From positions 276,804,250-276,868,249 of the forward strand of contig OY728153.1 in the NCBI GenBank assembly GCA_963277665.1: 64,000 nt of DNA, written 5' to 3'. Both the position numbers and the translations under genes were made by a program. The first letter of the stretch is position 1; the number at the start of each line of letters is the position of its first letter. Below, piece by piece: positions 1-11,154 of the stretch. Origin of the DNA: Viscum album (Eukaryota; Streptophyta; Magnoliopsida; Santalales; Viscaceae). The notes beneath the pieces are model-generated. The model ran no database searches, was not told the origin of the DNA, and saw nothing but the letters and a program-made list of their open reading frames with translations.

Positions 1-1267
1 TTCACCCTAAGCTATATTTGATATTTTGAATTCAAAAATGAAGTCCATTTTACAAAATTCACAACATATAAGTTGCATTAAATAATTTAATAATTAATTC
101 CCGTTGTTAGAGAAAATAGCGTGTTTTTATGAAACAATAAGTATCCAAAGATTGACACTAGTTTAAGTCCGATTTCAAAGTGAAATTAATTCCAACGACC
201 ACTATTGGATTTAATGGTAAAAATATTTTATAATTTCACTTTAAAACCAATTCAAATGATAATCTAATCATATAAATAAATTAGATTAAAAAGAGGTTTT
301 GAATTAAAATACAACATTTTACACTATTCATTAAAAAATGAACTTTATCGGAAAGATACCAAAAATTTACACAAAGTAAATTTTGATGTCCTGATTTTAA
401 AGAAGAGTTATATTTGGTACAATAGAATTTATAAGATTGATCAAAACTATATTTAATGACGGTTCTCCATCAAAAGGTGATAAGTGAACCCTTAGTGAAA
501 ATTACGGTATAAATGCCTAAAATTGAATTCTTTCCATATTTTAAGCCTTTATCTTTTATTGGGTAAATGTAAAAACATTTAAAAACATATATAATCATAT
601 TTTAGTTATTTATATCCATTCCCGCCAGTACAATGGCTACGTGTTAACTAACATTTAAAATAATATTATTTTATTACTAGTATGCAACGTAAGTTTTCAA
701 AGAAACTCATCGTTGCGTATCGAGTACGCTATCGAACGTAGAAACCCCTTTTAATTAAAATTAATATTTAATTCGTAAATATTAATAAATATGAAATTTT
801 TTTATTCTTTATTTACATAGGCTGTTACAATAATACATTCCATGTATTACATGAATGAATCATATCCCTTTGAGTTGTTGATAGTCTACACTTCCACAAA
901 TGATGTTATCTTATTCACAAAAAATGGAAAGTATAATGGTAAGTGTTATTTTAAATTAGATATTATATTTATTTATAATTTATTTGTAACTGATGAATTA
1001 TTTTTATATTTGTGTAAAAAGAATATTTTAATACATTAGTTAGTAGTATTCATAATAGATATTTTATATATTAGTCTATTAAATTATAATATTTTAATAA
1101 TATATTGTTACTTAATAAAACTCAGTATTGCATGTAATTGAAGCTATTAAAGACAATAGTTGTTGTGTGCAACATATGAAAGCTTTTTGTAGCATATATT
1201 TCAAGCTATAAAAAATATTTCATTTATTCAAAATAGTAAATATATTATAACTTATTGGGATATTACA
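1..1267 (-). repeat. Rearranged LTR-related sequence (3' LTR side of element B)
   Basis: Read on the minus strand, this resembles the start of the LTRs of element A. Shared landmarks are the stretch ending CCTTTTGATGG near 470, the 'gatagcgt...gcgta' block at 700-735, and an LTR-like start TGTAATATCCC at 1,267, preceded on that strand by a short purine run AAGAGAA. A block at 857-950 (cttccacaaatgatgtt) recurs at 15,777-15,862 in the other LTR of B, but on the other side of the U3-like part. The copy is therefore rearranged or chimeric rather than a clean LTR. It runs off the window start. Small open frames such as 842-1,039 lie inside it and have no support as genes. Confidence 0.5.
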
Positions 1268-2087
1268 TTCTCTTATATGCTTAGTGTAGCGAGGCATACA
1301 CACTATAAAATAAAAAGTTCCTACATCAGATGTTCATGGCTTTTAATTATCCCCATCGTAAATAATGTTTATCCTCCTAATATGAACTAACTGTTGGTGA
1401 TATATTATTTGACATTTCATATGATTTAAATCCTTAATCATAAGAAGAGTTTGTAAGAAATCCTCTAGAAAATAGGGAATGGGATGTACAATGGTCACAT
1501 GGAATAAAATATAAATAGGTCCCTATATAGAAGAACATATGAAGAATTTAGAGATACATACTTGGAGGAAAATTGTAAATATTTATTTGGACTGATTAAG
1601 GTCCTCACACAGAAACATTTGAATGATCAATGGAATGTTGAGGGCCTAAAATACATACTTTGTTTTATTTAAAAGACCACCGATTCAATAAAAATTAATT
1701 AATTTTGACATAAATTTTATTAGATCATTTTTCTAATGTTGAAAAATTAATTTACTTCCTTAGAATATAAGAAAATTTCATTGCATGATTCATTTTCATT
1801 TCATATGAACAATTCAATATTTTAGGAGTGCTTAAATAAAGTTTTAATTCATCCCTGACATCAGGATTTGGGAATCCAAAAATTGACTTTGGTCCTTCAA
1901 TCAATAAAATATACATTTAATGGATCATAATTACCATAAAAGAGTGAAAATTCATTATATTTATCTTTAAATATTCTCTAAATCCAATATGATTAAGACA
2001 TTAATCTCTAAACCTAAAAAGTGATACTATTGGTCAATATTGAAAATTTATTCTTCGTATTTTTAACTAGAAATAAGGACATATTAA

Positions 2088-2214
2088 CCAAGATAGTGTG
2101 TGGGTTAGTGGTTTTCATGAAACCCTTATTGTCCATTGGTCATAGGTTCCAGAACCACAACATTGCTGGATTTGACTAGTTTTCACCCGATATACAAGTT
2201 GTTGTTTTTTAATC
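2088..2214 (+). mobile_element. tRNA-derived SINE with 8-bp target duplication
   Basis: The body is bounded by perfect 8-bp direct repeats CATATTAA at 2,080-2,087 and 2,215-2,222. It has an A-box-like GGTTAGTGG near its 5' end, a B-box-like GGTTCCAGAACC about 45 bp further on, and ends in a short tail GTTGTTTTTT. These are the marks of a tRNA-derived SINE transcribed by Pol III. The 3' part resembles that of the minus-strand copy at 10,346-10,480, so both probably belong to one family. It is inserted in the internal region of element B. Confidence 0.65.
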
Positions 2215-2800
2215 CATATTAATATAATTCAAAAAAAAATATTATAGACATACTTAAAATATAATAATTAAATAGCCTATAGTTTTCAATACAACCCTAA
2301 TACAAAAATACATCATCCAATTATTTCTAAATAGGTCCTTATATGGACTATGGTTTATCAATAATATCATTTATATGATCTCTAAATTGTGACACCTTAT
2401 ACTCAATCTAAAACACCTTAGGTTTAACCTATGTCATTCATTTTCATTGTCTATTCAAATCCTTAAAAATAGTTTGTAATAAGAATGCCGGTTATCTGAA
2501 GCATATCCCTAGGGAGTGTCAAACTAGGTACGAAGTAAGGCACGTTGTCATGTACTGGGTTATGATGAGTTAGGCTCGGCACACCATGTTAGAGTTGACA
2601 CCTCTAGGTACATCTGTGCTAGGACCGTGTTCACTTGTAGTATCCAAACATGTATTCTTTACTAGGAAGACCCACATAATCTCCACCTTACCAGAATTGT
2701 AGGATGATCTTCTATACTTAACCTCATATTTTACCTTAGGGTTTTGTTATCTAATCAATGCTTTCCTTAATTTAGTTCCCAATGTTTCTACTAAAAATTA

Positions 2801-2812
2801 TATGATACCAAA
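2801..2812 (-). other. Primer binding site of element B (initiator Met tRNA)
   Basis: On the minus strand the LTR ends ...GGTCATTACA and is followed at once by TTTGGTATCATA. The canonical plant initiator-Met PBS is TGGTATCAGAGC, and the first eight bases TGGTATCA are present. This fixes both the orientation of B and the low-coordinate edge of its 5' LTR. Confidence 0.6.
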
Positions 2813-4137
2813 TGTAATGACCTGACCCCAGAATCCCGGAGATGGTGTATTATTTTATTACATTGGCATGACTAAAAGGAATAAAATCTTGAAGGACCGA
2901 TCATTTTAGATGTATTTTAATGATAGAATACATACTTGAAACCCATAATACATTGGGAAATAGAAAATAAAAATAGGATACATAATACAGTGAAATAAAG
3001 ATCATCATTAGAAATCATTCAAGGGATTCATCTTTATAACATGGGGAAAAGAATCATAATAAGGGTGAGCTCAATTGATCAGTAAGGGTAAGTAAAGAGG
3101 AATCAATAATTAACTAATGAGAATAAATCAACATGGAATGTTAAATAACTAATAATACATGACTTTCAAATAAATAGATATGGAATAATAAATATGGAAA
3201 TCTAAAAAGCTGAAATCACATGCCATTTAATAAATAAAACATGAATGAAATGCATGTATATAGTTTACTATATGAAAATATCAGGGATAATAAAAATTAA
3301 AACTAAAATTTCTATGAAGAAAATACTAATTCTTGGACACTATATCTAATTAACTTGAGAGCCTATACTATCAAGATCCATGCTCTAGACAGTTTAAAAC
3401 TAAATATAGAAACATTTTAAATTTGGGAAATATAATTGTCTCATTAGAACCTATAGACGCATCTAGTAGATATATAATGTTCAAGACCCATGCATAATTG
3501 CAATTACAGTGCATTATTAATAAATAATAAACAATATTCCTTTTCAAATATTTATTTTAAAAAAAATATTCTGATTTATCAATGATTCCCCAGTCAGTCA
3601 AATAACTACCAAAGTGAACACCATATGTAAATAAAGAATTCAATTTACTCAATTATAATAACCATCACCCAAGAATTTAGATATGTAAATTATGAAAATA
3701 AGGTTATTATTTCAAGAGAAATTTATCAATCACAATAAAATTGATATTTAAAATATAGTCATTAAAAACGTTCTTGGGGATAATAATAATTAAACATTCA
3801 AAAGTGTACTCTATGACCTTGAAACATTGAAATCGTAATATCTATGAAGGAATAAAATTAAATGAAACTTATAATATCATTAGAATATGGATATTCCTAA
3901 CATATAATTTTAAAGGGTAGTATATACAAAATTAAAAAGTTAATTGATGCATAATAATAAATAAGTCTCAATGGAATGTAATTTTAGACAAAATCACTTA
4001 GCTTTTGTTTCCTTTTGTGTGAACGGAATTTAAAATCCTTTTTCATATTTTTAAGAGTATTAATAACTTATTAAAGAACTATATTCATGTTTATAATATC
4101 ATATATTATCTTCTTATAATTTATTACCCATTTCATA
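2813..4137 (-). repeat. Element B 5' LTR, 3'-terminal part (split by element A)
   Basis: On the minus strand this is the last 1.3 kb of an LTR ending in ...ATTACA at 2,813. About 250 bp from that end is gtgagctc...cagtaagggtaag, the complement of the cttacccttactgag...gagctcaccc block found about 235 bp from the end of element A's LTR. The LTR breaks at 4,137, where element A begins, and resumes at 15,389. After joining, the distances to the next landmarks (hairpin, TATA box) agree with those in A's LTR, which is the main evidence for the split. Confidence 0.6.
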
Positions 4138-5982
4138 TGTATCACCCTGAGATTTTATAAGATATATTATTTTTAATTTCTTTAATATCTTATGTTGTAT
4201 GCTACACAAAAATTTTCTTGTGCTATATGAAACAAAAAAGGATTCTTGCACTACACACAACAATGACTTGGCTTGCATTAAACGCAATCACGACCTTCCT
4301 CGATAGCGTGTGTTGTACGCAATACCGGGTTTTACTAAACAACGATAAATGGTTATAATATTATTATGAACTGGAAGTTATGAATAGTATTAACTAAATT
4401 TTAAATTTTATGACATTATTATTCATCTTACACATTTTCTAGAACATGGTATGAGAAAAAAATAATTTTTTTGGGTAAAATAAATATTTTTAAAAAAATG
4501 CAGTTTTACCGCCTTTTGATGGTGCACCCATTTTAAATCTAATTTTTCACAGGTTTACAAGTTCAATTTTACAAGATAAACTTTTTATTTTGAATCAGGA
4601 TATAAAAATTTACATTGGATTAAGTTTTGATATTTTTCTGACAATGTTCTTATTTTGATGAATAGTAAAAACCCGCTAACTTTTACATAAAAAAAACTTT
4701 TTTCATAGAGATCATTTATATTGTTAAAATATAATAGTAAATTGTTTTAAAGTATAAATAGAATATAGTGTTACCATTTAATATAATTTATGTCATTATC
4801 ATTGATTTTAAATTGAATTCAAAGGTTAATTCAGTTTAATCTTTTGCAATGTTTTAAAGAAAACCCCGTTTTTTTACAACGAGATTAATTTAAAATTAAT
4901 TACTGCAACCTCTGTGTTTTGAATTAGGAAAAATGGATTCCATATTTGGAATCAGTAGGTACAAATTATTTTAATAGGATATTTTTTATTTTTTTGGCAT
5001 TTTGAATAGTAACTTCGATAAATTTTATTTACCACAGTTAAAGGTAAATTAGGTAATTAAGGGTAAATATAATATTATAAAATTACCCTAACACCTGTAA
5101 AAATTATATTGGATGACTAAAAGTTGACCCATATCACATAAGGGTAATAATATATTAATTTTATGGACTTTTTACTATGAAAATAATTTAATTATTATTA
5201 AAACCAAAGAAACCGACAACATGTCACTCTCTTAAATCTTATAAGGATAATAATTATAATTTAGTGATAAAATTCATGAAACTTCGAACATGAATTGTAT
5301 CCATAACTCTAATAAAATTATGTACATCATTTTAATTTATATATAATTTTTATATATTAAATAAATATCATTAAAGGTGACACAATAGTGATGTTGAAAT
5401 TATTTTGTTGATTGAAATATCTAGAAAATGGTTTTAAAAATATTAAAATCAATATTATATTAACTATTTAATGTGCTCCACTAATTTTTTAGATAAATAT
5501 GACATGTTATGAATATATTAAAGCTTTTATTTTGAATATATATTCTGTGAGGATTTTATTTAAATTCAAATAAATGAATAGTATCAAAATTGACACGATT
5601 GTTATTTTATAAAATTAACATAATATAAAATTGTTTAAAAATAACACTAATATTTAAAAATTATAAATTAAAATTTATATGGTCTAAAATTTCATAAATT
5701 ATCCAATTATGGAAAATTCACAACGCATAAGTAATTATTTATAACAGTTTAAAATTTAGAATCTTATTACCACAAATAAAATTAAATAGATTAAATAAGG
5801 ATAAATCAAGTTGATAATGTTTAAAATAAATTACCAACATGTATAAATTTTATTGGCTGATTATATTACAACCCTATATCATGTAAGATTTGTATTTGAT
5901 TCATTTTTAATGTTTTTACGTGGGGTTTATATTTATTATAAATTAATATTTTTGAGGTTTCCAACGGTGCCCCTCTCCTCCC

Positions 5983-5990
5983 TTATAAAA
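5983..5990 (+). promoter_or_regulatory. LTR promoter TATA box (5' LTR of A)
   Basis: TTATAAAA in CCCTTATAAAAGG, followed by a C/T-rich leader. The same arrangement is at the matching place in the 3' LTR, and in diverged form in the LTRs of B (16,355) and D (30,613). It is the likely Pol II start region, which puts the hairpins downstream in the transcribed part. Confidence 0.7.
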
Positions 5991-6321
5991 GGTCACCTCT
6001 TCCCTCTCCTCTTTACACAAATTTGAGCCTTCAAGATCAGCCAAACTCTGCCCATTACTCTTATCAACATACCTAGTAATATTCTGGAGGTTCTTTTCTT
6101 CTCAAAACACCAACTCTAGTCCCTTTAGAAGAAGCTTAAAGGAGGTGTGTCGAAGAAGAGGTAATCTCTTTTACCGATTCTTTCAAGTTTCTTTCTTCTT
6201 CAACTTCCTCTTATTTAGTTTTTTCATTGTAAAGTAATAAAATAAGTATCACTAACATAATTATATGATATTATAAATATTAAAAAACCCCATTTTACCT
6301 TCTATCCATCCTACGGAAAAC

Positions 6322-6759
6322 GAAATCACCGCACGTGCGTACGTACGGAATACCGTCTCCCTGCCGTGGTGTAATCAGTTTTTGCACTATCACCTTACTT
6401 GGATGGGTATAATGGTGTAAAAAATAACTATATATGGTTATTATAACATCACACTGATTCTGAGATATTATATAATCCACTCCAATCCTATTCAATAATT
6501 GTGGGAATGATATCATCGTTCGTGCGTACGTACGGACTACCGTCTCCATGAACGCGATGAGATTCATTTTCCATGATTAACCATTCAAATATGATTATAA
6601 AGTATATATAATAAATAATCATGAAATATATTACATAATAATGATACTGTATTTATGTACATATAAGTTTCATTTACTTAATATCATTCAATTTAATATA
6701 GAAATGAAAATAACGTTCATGCGTACGTACGACCTACCGTCTCCATGAACGGTGTATTT
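6322..6759. repeat. Three hairpin motifs with core CGTACGTACG, 5' LTR of A
   Basis: Copies lie at about 6,322-6,376, 6,513-6,560 and 6,707-6,759, roughly 190 bp apart. Each has the core GCGTACGTACG, then a variable pair of bases and TACCGTCTCC, flanked by imperfect inverted arms. In the third copy the arms are ACGTTCATG and CATGAACGG. In the second they are TCATCGTTC and GAACGCGATGA. The surrounding sequence is AT-rich and drifting, yet the GC-rich cores stay recognisable in the 3' LTR and in other LTRs of the window. Confidence 0.75.
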
Positions 6760-8370
6760 CATTCCATTTATCAATCTATCATATATATTTATATGATGAA
6801 TATATGTTATATATAAATCATGTTTTACATTCTGGAATTAAGTAAATCAGGATATAAGTAATAGTATAAATAACAAAAAGTCGAAACACGTACAATAAAT
6901 GAAATGATTTTACCCAAATCACTGCTTTTACATCGAATTTACAAAACGAACAGGTAATATAAAGTCATAATTAAACCATATATGATATCATAACAATTAA
7001 TATGATTTTGTAATATGTCAATGACATTATTTAAATCATTATAAAAAAGTTTCGGGTACATACGAAGCATATCATACATAAGGTAAGGGATAACTATTAC
7101 AATCTCGCTCTTATCCGAGATTGTCTATTCGTAAGAATTTACTGGGGTTATATTTATCATCCATGTCCATGTTTTATAAAAATGGTTTCATGTATGTTTA
7201 ATGTCCTTTTACCCATTTTTTACTTTTACTACATGATATTTAAGGAATCTTTCTTTTGTTTACCATATGAGGTACTTCTTGACTTTTTCGGCAAAAGTAC
7301 GAGAATAATGTTTTTTTAACTTATATGACATGAACATATTTTTACAGTTTAATAAAGCCTTATTTTGTTGAAGCTTCCTCTTCCAGATTTCATGATTATT
7401 ATCAAAAAAAATTCTTTTTTTAAAAATTGGATGTAATTTTGTAAAAAAATATGATTTTAAAGAAGAAAGGATATTTTCCTCAAGAATTCATTTCAAGTGT
7501 TTTGTAAAAACTATTTTCCATATAAGATGACATTATTTAGTATGATTATGTTTCAAGTATAATGCCTCTATTATTTACATGGTTTGATTCTTATAATGAT
7601 GAAATGATATCCATTTGTTTTATATTGATTATGTTATGATGGGATGATGTTTATGAAACCCACTTTATTCTTTGGGTTATGATGAATGATTTATATTTTG
7701 TGGCAAAAGTAAGAATGATTTCATTATGATATGGGTGTGACCTATATCTTTCTCTAATACATTGGGTAAAGATTTATATCTCATGAGATGGACATGGCCG
7801 AAACGGAAATTAAATCCAGTTCAGTGATACAGGACTGGACTGATGAGTAAACTCGATTCAGTAAGGGACTTTGTCCACTAAGATGGTCTTGGAAATAATG
7901 CCTTGGCTATTATAGAAATAATATCAAGTGATAGTTGGTTTTACATAATTAAATGTTTTATTCCCTGCCATTTTATCATGATTGATGTTCCATTATGATA
8001 TATGCCTTATGTACTGCCATGTTTTATGTCATTGCTAAGGATTTTGTTGTTTAAACATTATTGTCATTTTTTAAGTTAAAATGTATATGGTTTATTTTAT
8101 TTTCTCCATGCTTACCCTTACTGAGCGTTTGAGCTCACCCTTTATAAGTTTTCTTTTCCCCAGGATATAAAGAAAGGATTTAGGTAGGAAAACAAAAGGG
8201 GAAGATCTTTATGGGAGATGTTGAAGATCTTTCACCATGATTAGAAGATTATGTTCCGAGTTTCCAAAGACACTAAACTATTACGATCCTTGAGTGTTTG
8301 TTTTAGTTATGTATTAATTATTCCACAAAAGTAATGTAATGTCCTTGTACGTCATTCTTGGTTCTCTACA

Positions 8371-8389
8371 GTTTGTATCAGAGTAAAGG
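8371..8389 (+). other. Primer binding site of element A (initiator Met tRNA, decayed)
   Basis: GTTTGTATCAGAGTAAAGG directly follows the LTR end. It matches the initiator-Met complement TGGTATCAGAGC except at a few bases, with GTATCAGAG intact. This is where reverse transcription would be primed. Confidence 0.75.
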
Positions 8390-8633
8390 TTTAGTTAACC
8401 TATGGAAACTAGGATCCAAAAACATTAGTGAGATCCCTAGAAGATATTTCTATGGTATGTCTAGGGATGTTCCTAATGTTACGTATAAGTATAAGTTATA
8501 GTCCTAGAATTATGGTAACGATATAATAATTAAACCTAAGATGTTAGGTATTCAAGGTACTCCCCCTTTATTATGTTGTTTTTTCCTAGCATGATTATTG
8601 CCTCTCACACTATTCTTATTTGGGTTTTAGAAG

Positions 8634-9747
8634 ATGGATGGAACCCGAAAGAACTGTGTTGATCAATGTAATGGACAATGCAATGATTGTCCTCCAGAAC
8701 AAACCAATGTTATGGGAGATGGAGTGAAAAATCTTATTTCTATACTTACACAAGCTATGAATGATTCTGGACTTCTAAATGAGTAGAGAAGGGAAAAATA
8801 TTCTTTTGAGTCCTTCATGAGGCAACTTCCACCTTATTTTAGTGGGTCTTCTGATCCACTTGTTGCTGAACAATGGATCAGTGCCATTGAAAAGATATTT
8901 TCCATACTTCACTGCTCAGAACATGAAAAAATAATTTTGGTTGTTTACCGTTTAAAGGTGAAGCCGACCAGTGGTGGACTCTAATTAAGAATACAAGGCC
9001 CCAAGATGAAATTGAATCAATGGAATGGGATGAGTTCAAGAACATGTTTTTCAATAATAATAACCTCTTATTCTTCGAACAAAGATGGAAAAGGAGTTCC
9101 TTGAGCTTAAGAAAAAGGATGATGAATCTGTTTGTATATACGAAGAAACTTTTACAAGGCTTTCAAGGTATGCATCTGGTTTTATCATCCAACCTGAAAG
9201 TAAAGTTGATCTATTCTTCAGTGGCTTAAAATCAAGTCTTCTAAGGGAAATAGCTATAAGAGACTTCAGTAGCTATGAAAAAATTGTGCGTTGTGCTATC
9301 AACTTAGAAATGGAAGTTGGTGTTACATACCATATCATGGTTTTGACAAGAAACAAAAGTTGGAGTTCAAGGAGAAATCTCATAACAATGGTGAAAAGAA
9401 GATGAATTTTTCTTTATGCTCAAAGTGTGGAAAAAAGCATGGTGGAGATTGTATAAAAGGTACTATAAAATGTTTTAAGTGTGGAAAAGAAGTTCATCGA
9501 GTAGTTGAGTGCAAAAGTAATGGGAAAAAGGTAGATAATGATGTGAATATAGAAAAGAATACATAAAATGCTCCACCAACACTTCAATGCTTCAAATTCA
9601 TGGAAATGGGGAATTATGCTAATCAATGCCCTAATCCAAGGGTTAAGGATGATCGATGTGAAAAACCTTTCGTGAAAAGGAAAAAGGGAAGTAACATGAA
9701 ATCACTATTTGTGATGTTGAGTATGACAATGATGTTGTGGAATGATT
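8634..9747 (+). pseudogene. gag: gag of element A, broken
   Basis: Gypsy capsid/nucleocapsid gene that can be followed across three frames. From the ATG at 8,634 the frame runs about 50 codons to a TAG, then continues with QLPPYFSG and AEQWI. A frame change near 8,957 leads to GEADQWW, which is typical of the retrotransposon gag domain. Another near 9,070 leads to EFLELKKKD, SRYASGF and SGL (9,085-9,330). A third near 9,330-9,400 leads to zinc-knuckle sequence: CSKCGKKHGGDC, then CFKCGKEVHRVVEC. After an in-frame TAA at 9,564 a third, mutated knuckle follows (CFKF...N...C). The knuckle pattern and capsid motifs fit the Tekay/Del-type gypsy lineage; the lineage call is an inference. No intact Gag can be made. 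Confidence 0.8.
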
Positions 9748-10345
9748 AAGTGTTTATTTAATGGAATTTCAAAATAGTATCATTGAATCTCATTTATAGT
9801 ATCATGGAATTTTGGAATATCTATTTATTTGTTTTCAATAATTGTATGGTACCAGTAACCATCAAAAGTGATTGAAATATTTTTGGAAATCAGATGATAT
9901 TCACATAATGAAGGGATAAAGAGATAATGAAATGTTTGATAATATTAATGAGCTCATATAAGGACAAAGTGATATCATGGTTTGAGTATATAGAAATTTT
10001 GGGATTTTGGTATGTGGAAAGAGTTGACTTTTGATAGCATTCATGTTTTCACAATGATTCTATGGTAATTCATGTTTCAAGAGAATATATGATTAAGGTG
10101 TTCACATTTTTGAAATGTGATCGACAATATATATCTTATTATATATGGGGGATAAATGATGGTATTCACATGCTTGTTGTGTGACCTTTCATGTAATCAT
10201 TTTCTTTATACTATGAGATTGGAGAGATGTATTTTGGATAAGCCTAAAGGTTGAAATTGATTATGTTGGACATCAGATATTATTATGTAAGGATAGAAAT
10301 TGTTTTTTGATATTATTTATGGAATGTTATAACAGTATAGTTTTA
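9748..10345 (+). other. Element A internal sequence after gag, no pol seen
   Basis: Sequence where protease and RT would be expected. I find no DTG/DSG, YVDD-like or integrase motif in any frame. It is AT-rich and noncoding as far as I can see. Confidence 0.5.
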
Positions 10346-10480
10346 GAAAAAGGACAACATGCAGACCAGGTGACAACCCGTCACGTCAGACAAGGCTGTG
10401 GGAATTGAACCCACAAACGAAGTGTGACATGCCTTTATCGCATACCACTAGCCTACAGAAAGTCCCTTGTTAATAGAAAC
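10346..10480 (-). mobile_element. tRNA-Asp-like SINE in minus orientation
   Basis: On the minus strand a tRNA-like head is evident: GGCTAGTGGTATGCG (A box), an anticodon-loop-like ATGTCACAC, and a perfect T arm, stem GTGGG/CCCAC around loop TTCAATT. The anticodon region and D arm most resemble plant tRNA-Asp(GTC). The T-rich 3' end (CATGTTGTCCTTTTT) aligns with the tail of the SINE at 2,088-2,214. Possible 8-bp target repeats TAGTTTTA lie at 10,338-10,345 and 10,481-10,488, though the 5' edge is uncertain by about 10 bp. The acceptor stem is not intact, so this is not a working tRNA gene. Confidence 0.6.
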
Positions 10481-10488
10481 TAGTTTTA

Positions 10489-11139
10489 TTTTATTAAGCA
10501 GTATGATAGATGAAGTATAAGTCTATTTTTGGAATCATATATGATTAAAATCACCATATATGGGATTATGTATATTTGATAACTTTTGTTAACATTTTGT
10601 TTCAGATAGATGGAATGACCTATCATTCTATCGTATGATCTGCAAACACTTCACGGAAAACAAATTCAACTTCATTTCTTTAAGAGATGAAGTGGGAATT
10701 TTTCAAGGCACAAACAACAGTGAGATTGTACCAAAATCAAGTAAGTATTTCTTTTAATTCAAAAATTCTTCAACATTAGGGAAATGATCATGAAAACCAA
10801 AAATGTTGTCCTAGTGATCTCATATCTAATGAATTAGATGGTACCTTAGATCATCACAAATTTATGGCTTTTTGACTATGGTATTTTCCATATCCATGTC
10901 CTCTACCACTCTCCATCATAACTTGATGGTTAAATTTCTCTTCTGTATCCATATTTTCACCTATGTTCTCCTACGTGGAAACCCAGTGATTAGTTAATTT
11001 GGGTAACCATTACGTCTCATAATTTAGTTTTTAATGTTATGTTTTGGTATTCCTTTTTTATGATATGGGTTTCTATAAAAGAAACTCTCAAGTAATAAGC
11101 CATTTATAACCCTGATGAATTTCGAGGGAGAAATTCATT
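10489..11139 (+). other. Element A 3' untranslated internal region
   Basis: It runs from the SINE to the purine tract. There is no coding motif. Short runs resemble the equivalent stretch before the 3' LTR of element D (45,400-45,776), which fits a shared family. Confidence 0.5.
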
Positions 11140-11154
11140 TTAAAGGGGGTAGAA
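11140..11154 (+). other. Polypurine tract of element A
   Basis: AAAGGGGGTAGAA immediately precedes TGTAACACCC at 11,155. This is the usual plant gypsy arrangement and primes plus-strand DNA synthesis. Element D has the same arrangement at 45,777-45,791. Confidence 0.85.

Larger units (their letters stand above)
1268..2812 (-). mobile_element. Short internal region of LTR element B, no coding content seen
   Basis: This lies between the LTR-like start at 1,267 and the LTR end plus PBS at 2,801-2,813. I see no gag or pol motif on either strand, only AT-rich sequence, a SINE (2,088-2,214) and a more GC-balanced block at 2,490-2,700 that I do not recognise. An internal region of about 1.5 kb without coding would make B a non-autonomous element of the LARD/TRIM kind; this is an inference from structure. 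Confidence 0.4.
4138..8370 (+). repeat. 5' LTR of element A
   Basis: It starts TGTATCACCCTGAG and ends TTCTCTACA, and is collinear with 11,155-15,388 over its whole length with scattered substitutions and small indels. In order it holds a long AT-rich U3, a TATA box at 5,983-5,990, a pyrimidine-rich leader, three hairpin motifs (6,322-6,759), an 8-bp stem CAATCTCG/CGAGATTG at 7,100-7,123, and a conserved cttaccc...gctcaccc block near 8,110-8,140. A length of 4.2 kb is large for plant gypsy elements. Confidence 0.9.

Noticed and set aside
6295..6567. Antisense open frame present in both LTRs of element A (also 13,310-13,510)
   Set aside because: Its presence in both copies follows from LTR duplication. 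It overlaps the hairpins, the two versions differ at many amino acids, and no family is recognised.
10346..10480. A functional tRNA-Asp gene
   Set aside because: The T arm is perfect but the acceptor stem does not pair, and the body continues into a SINE-type tail.
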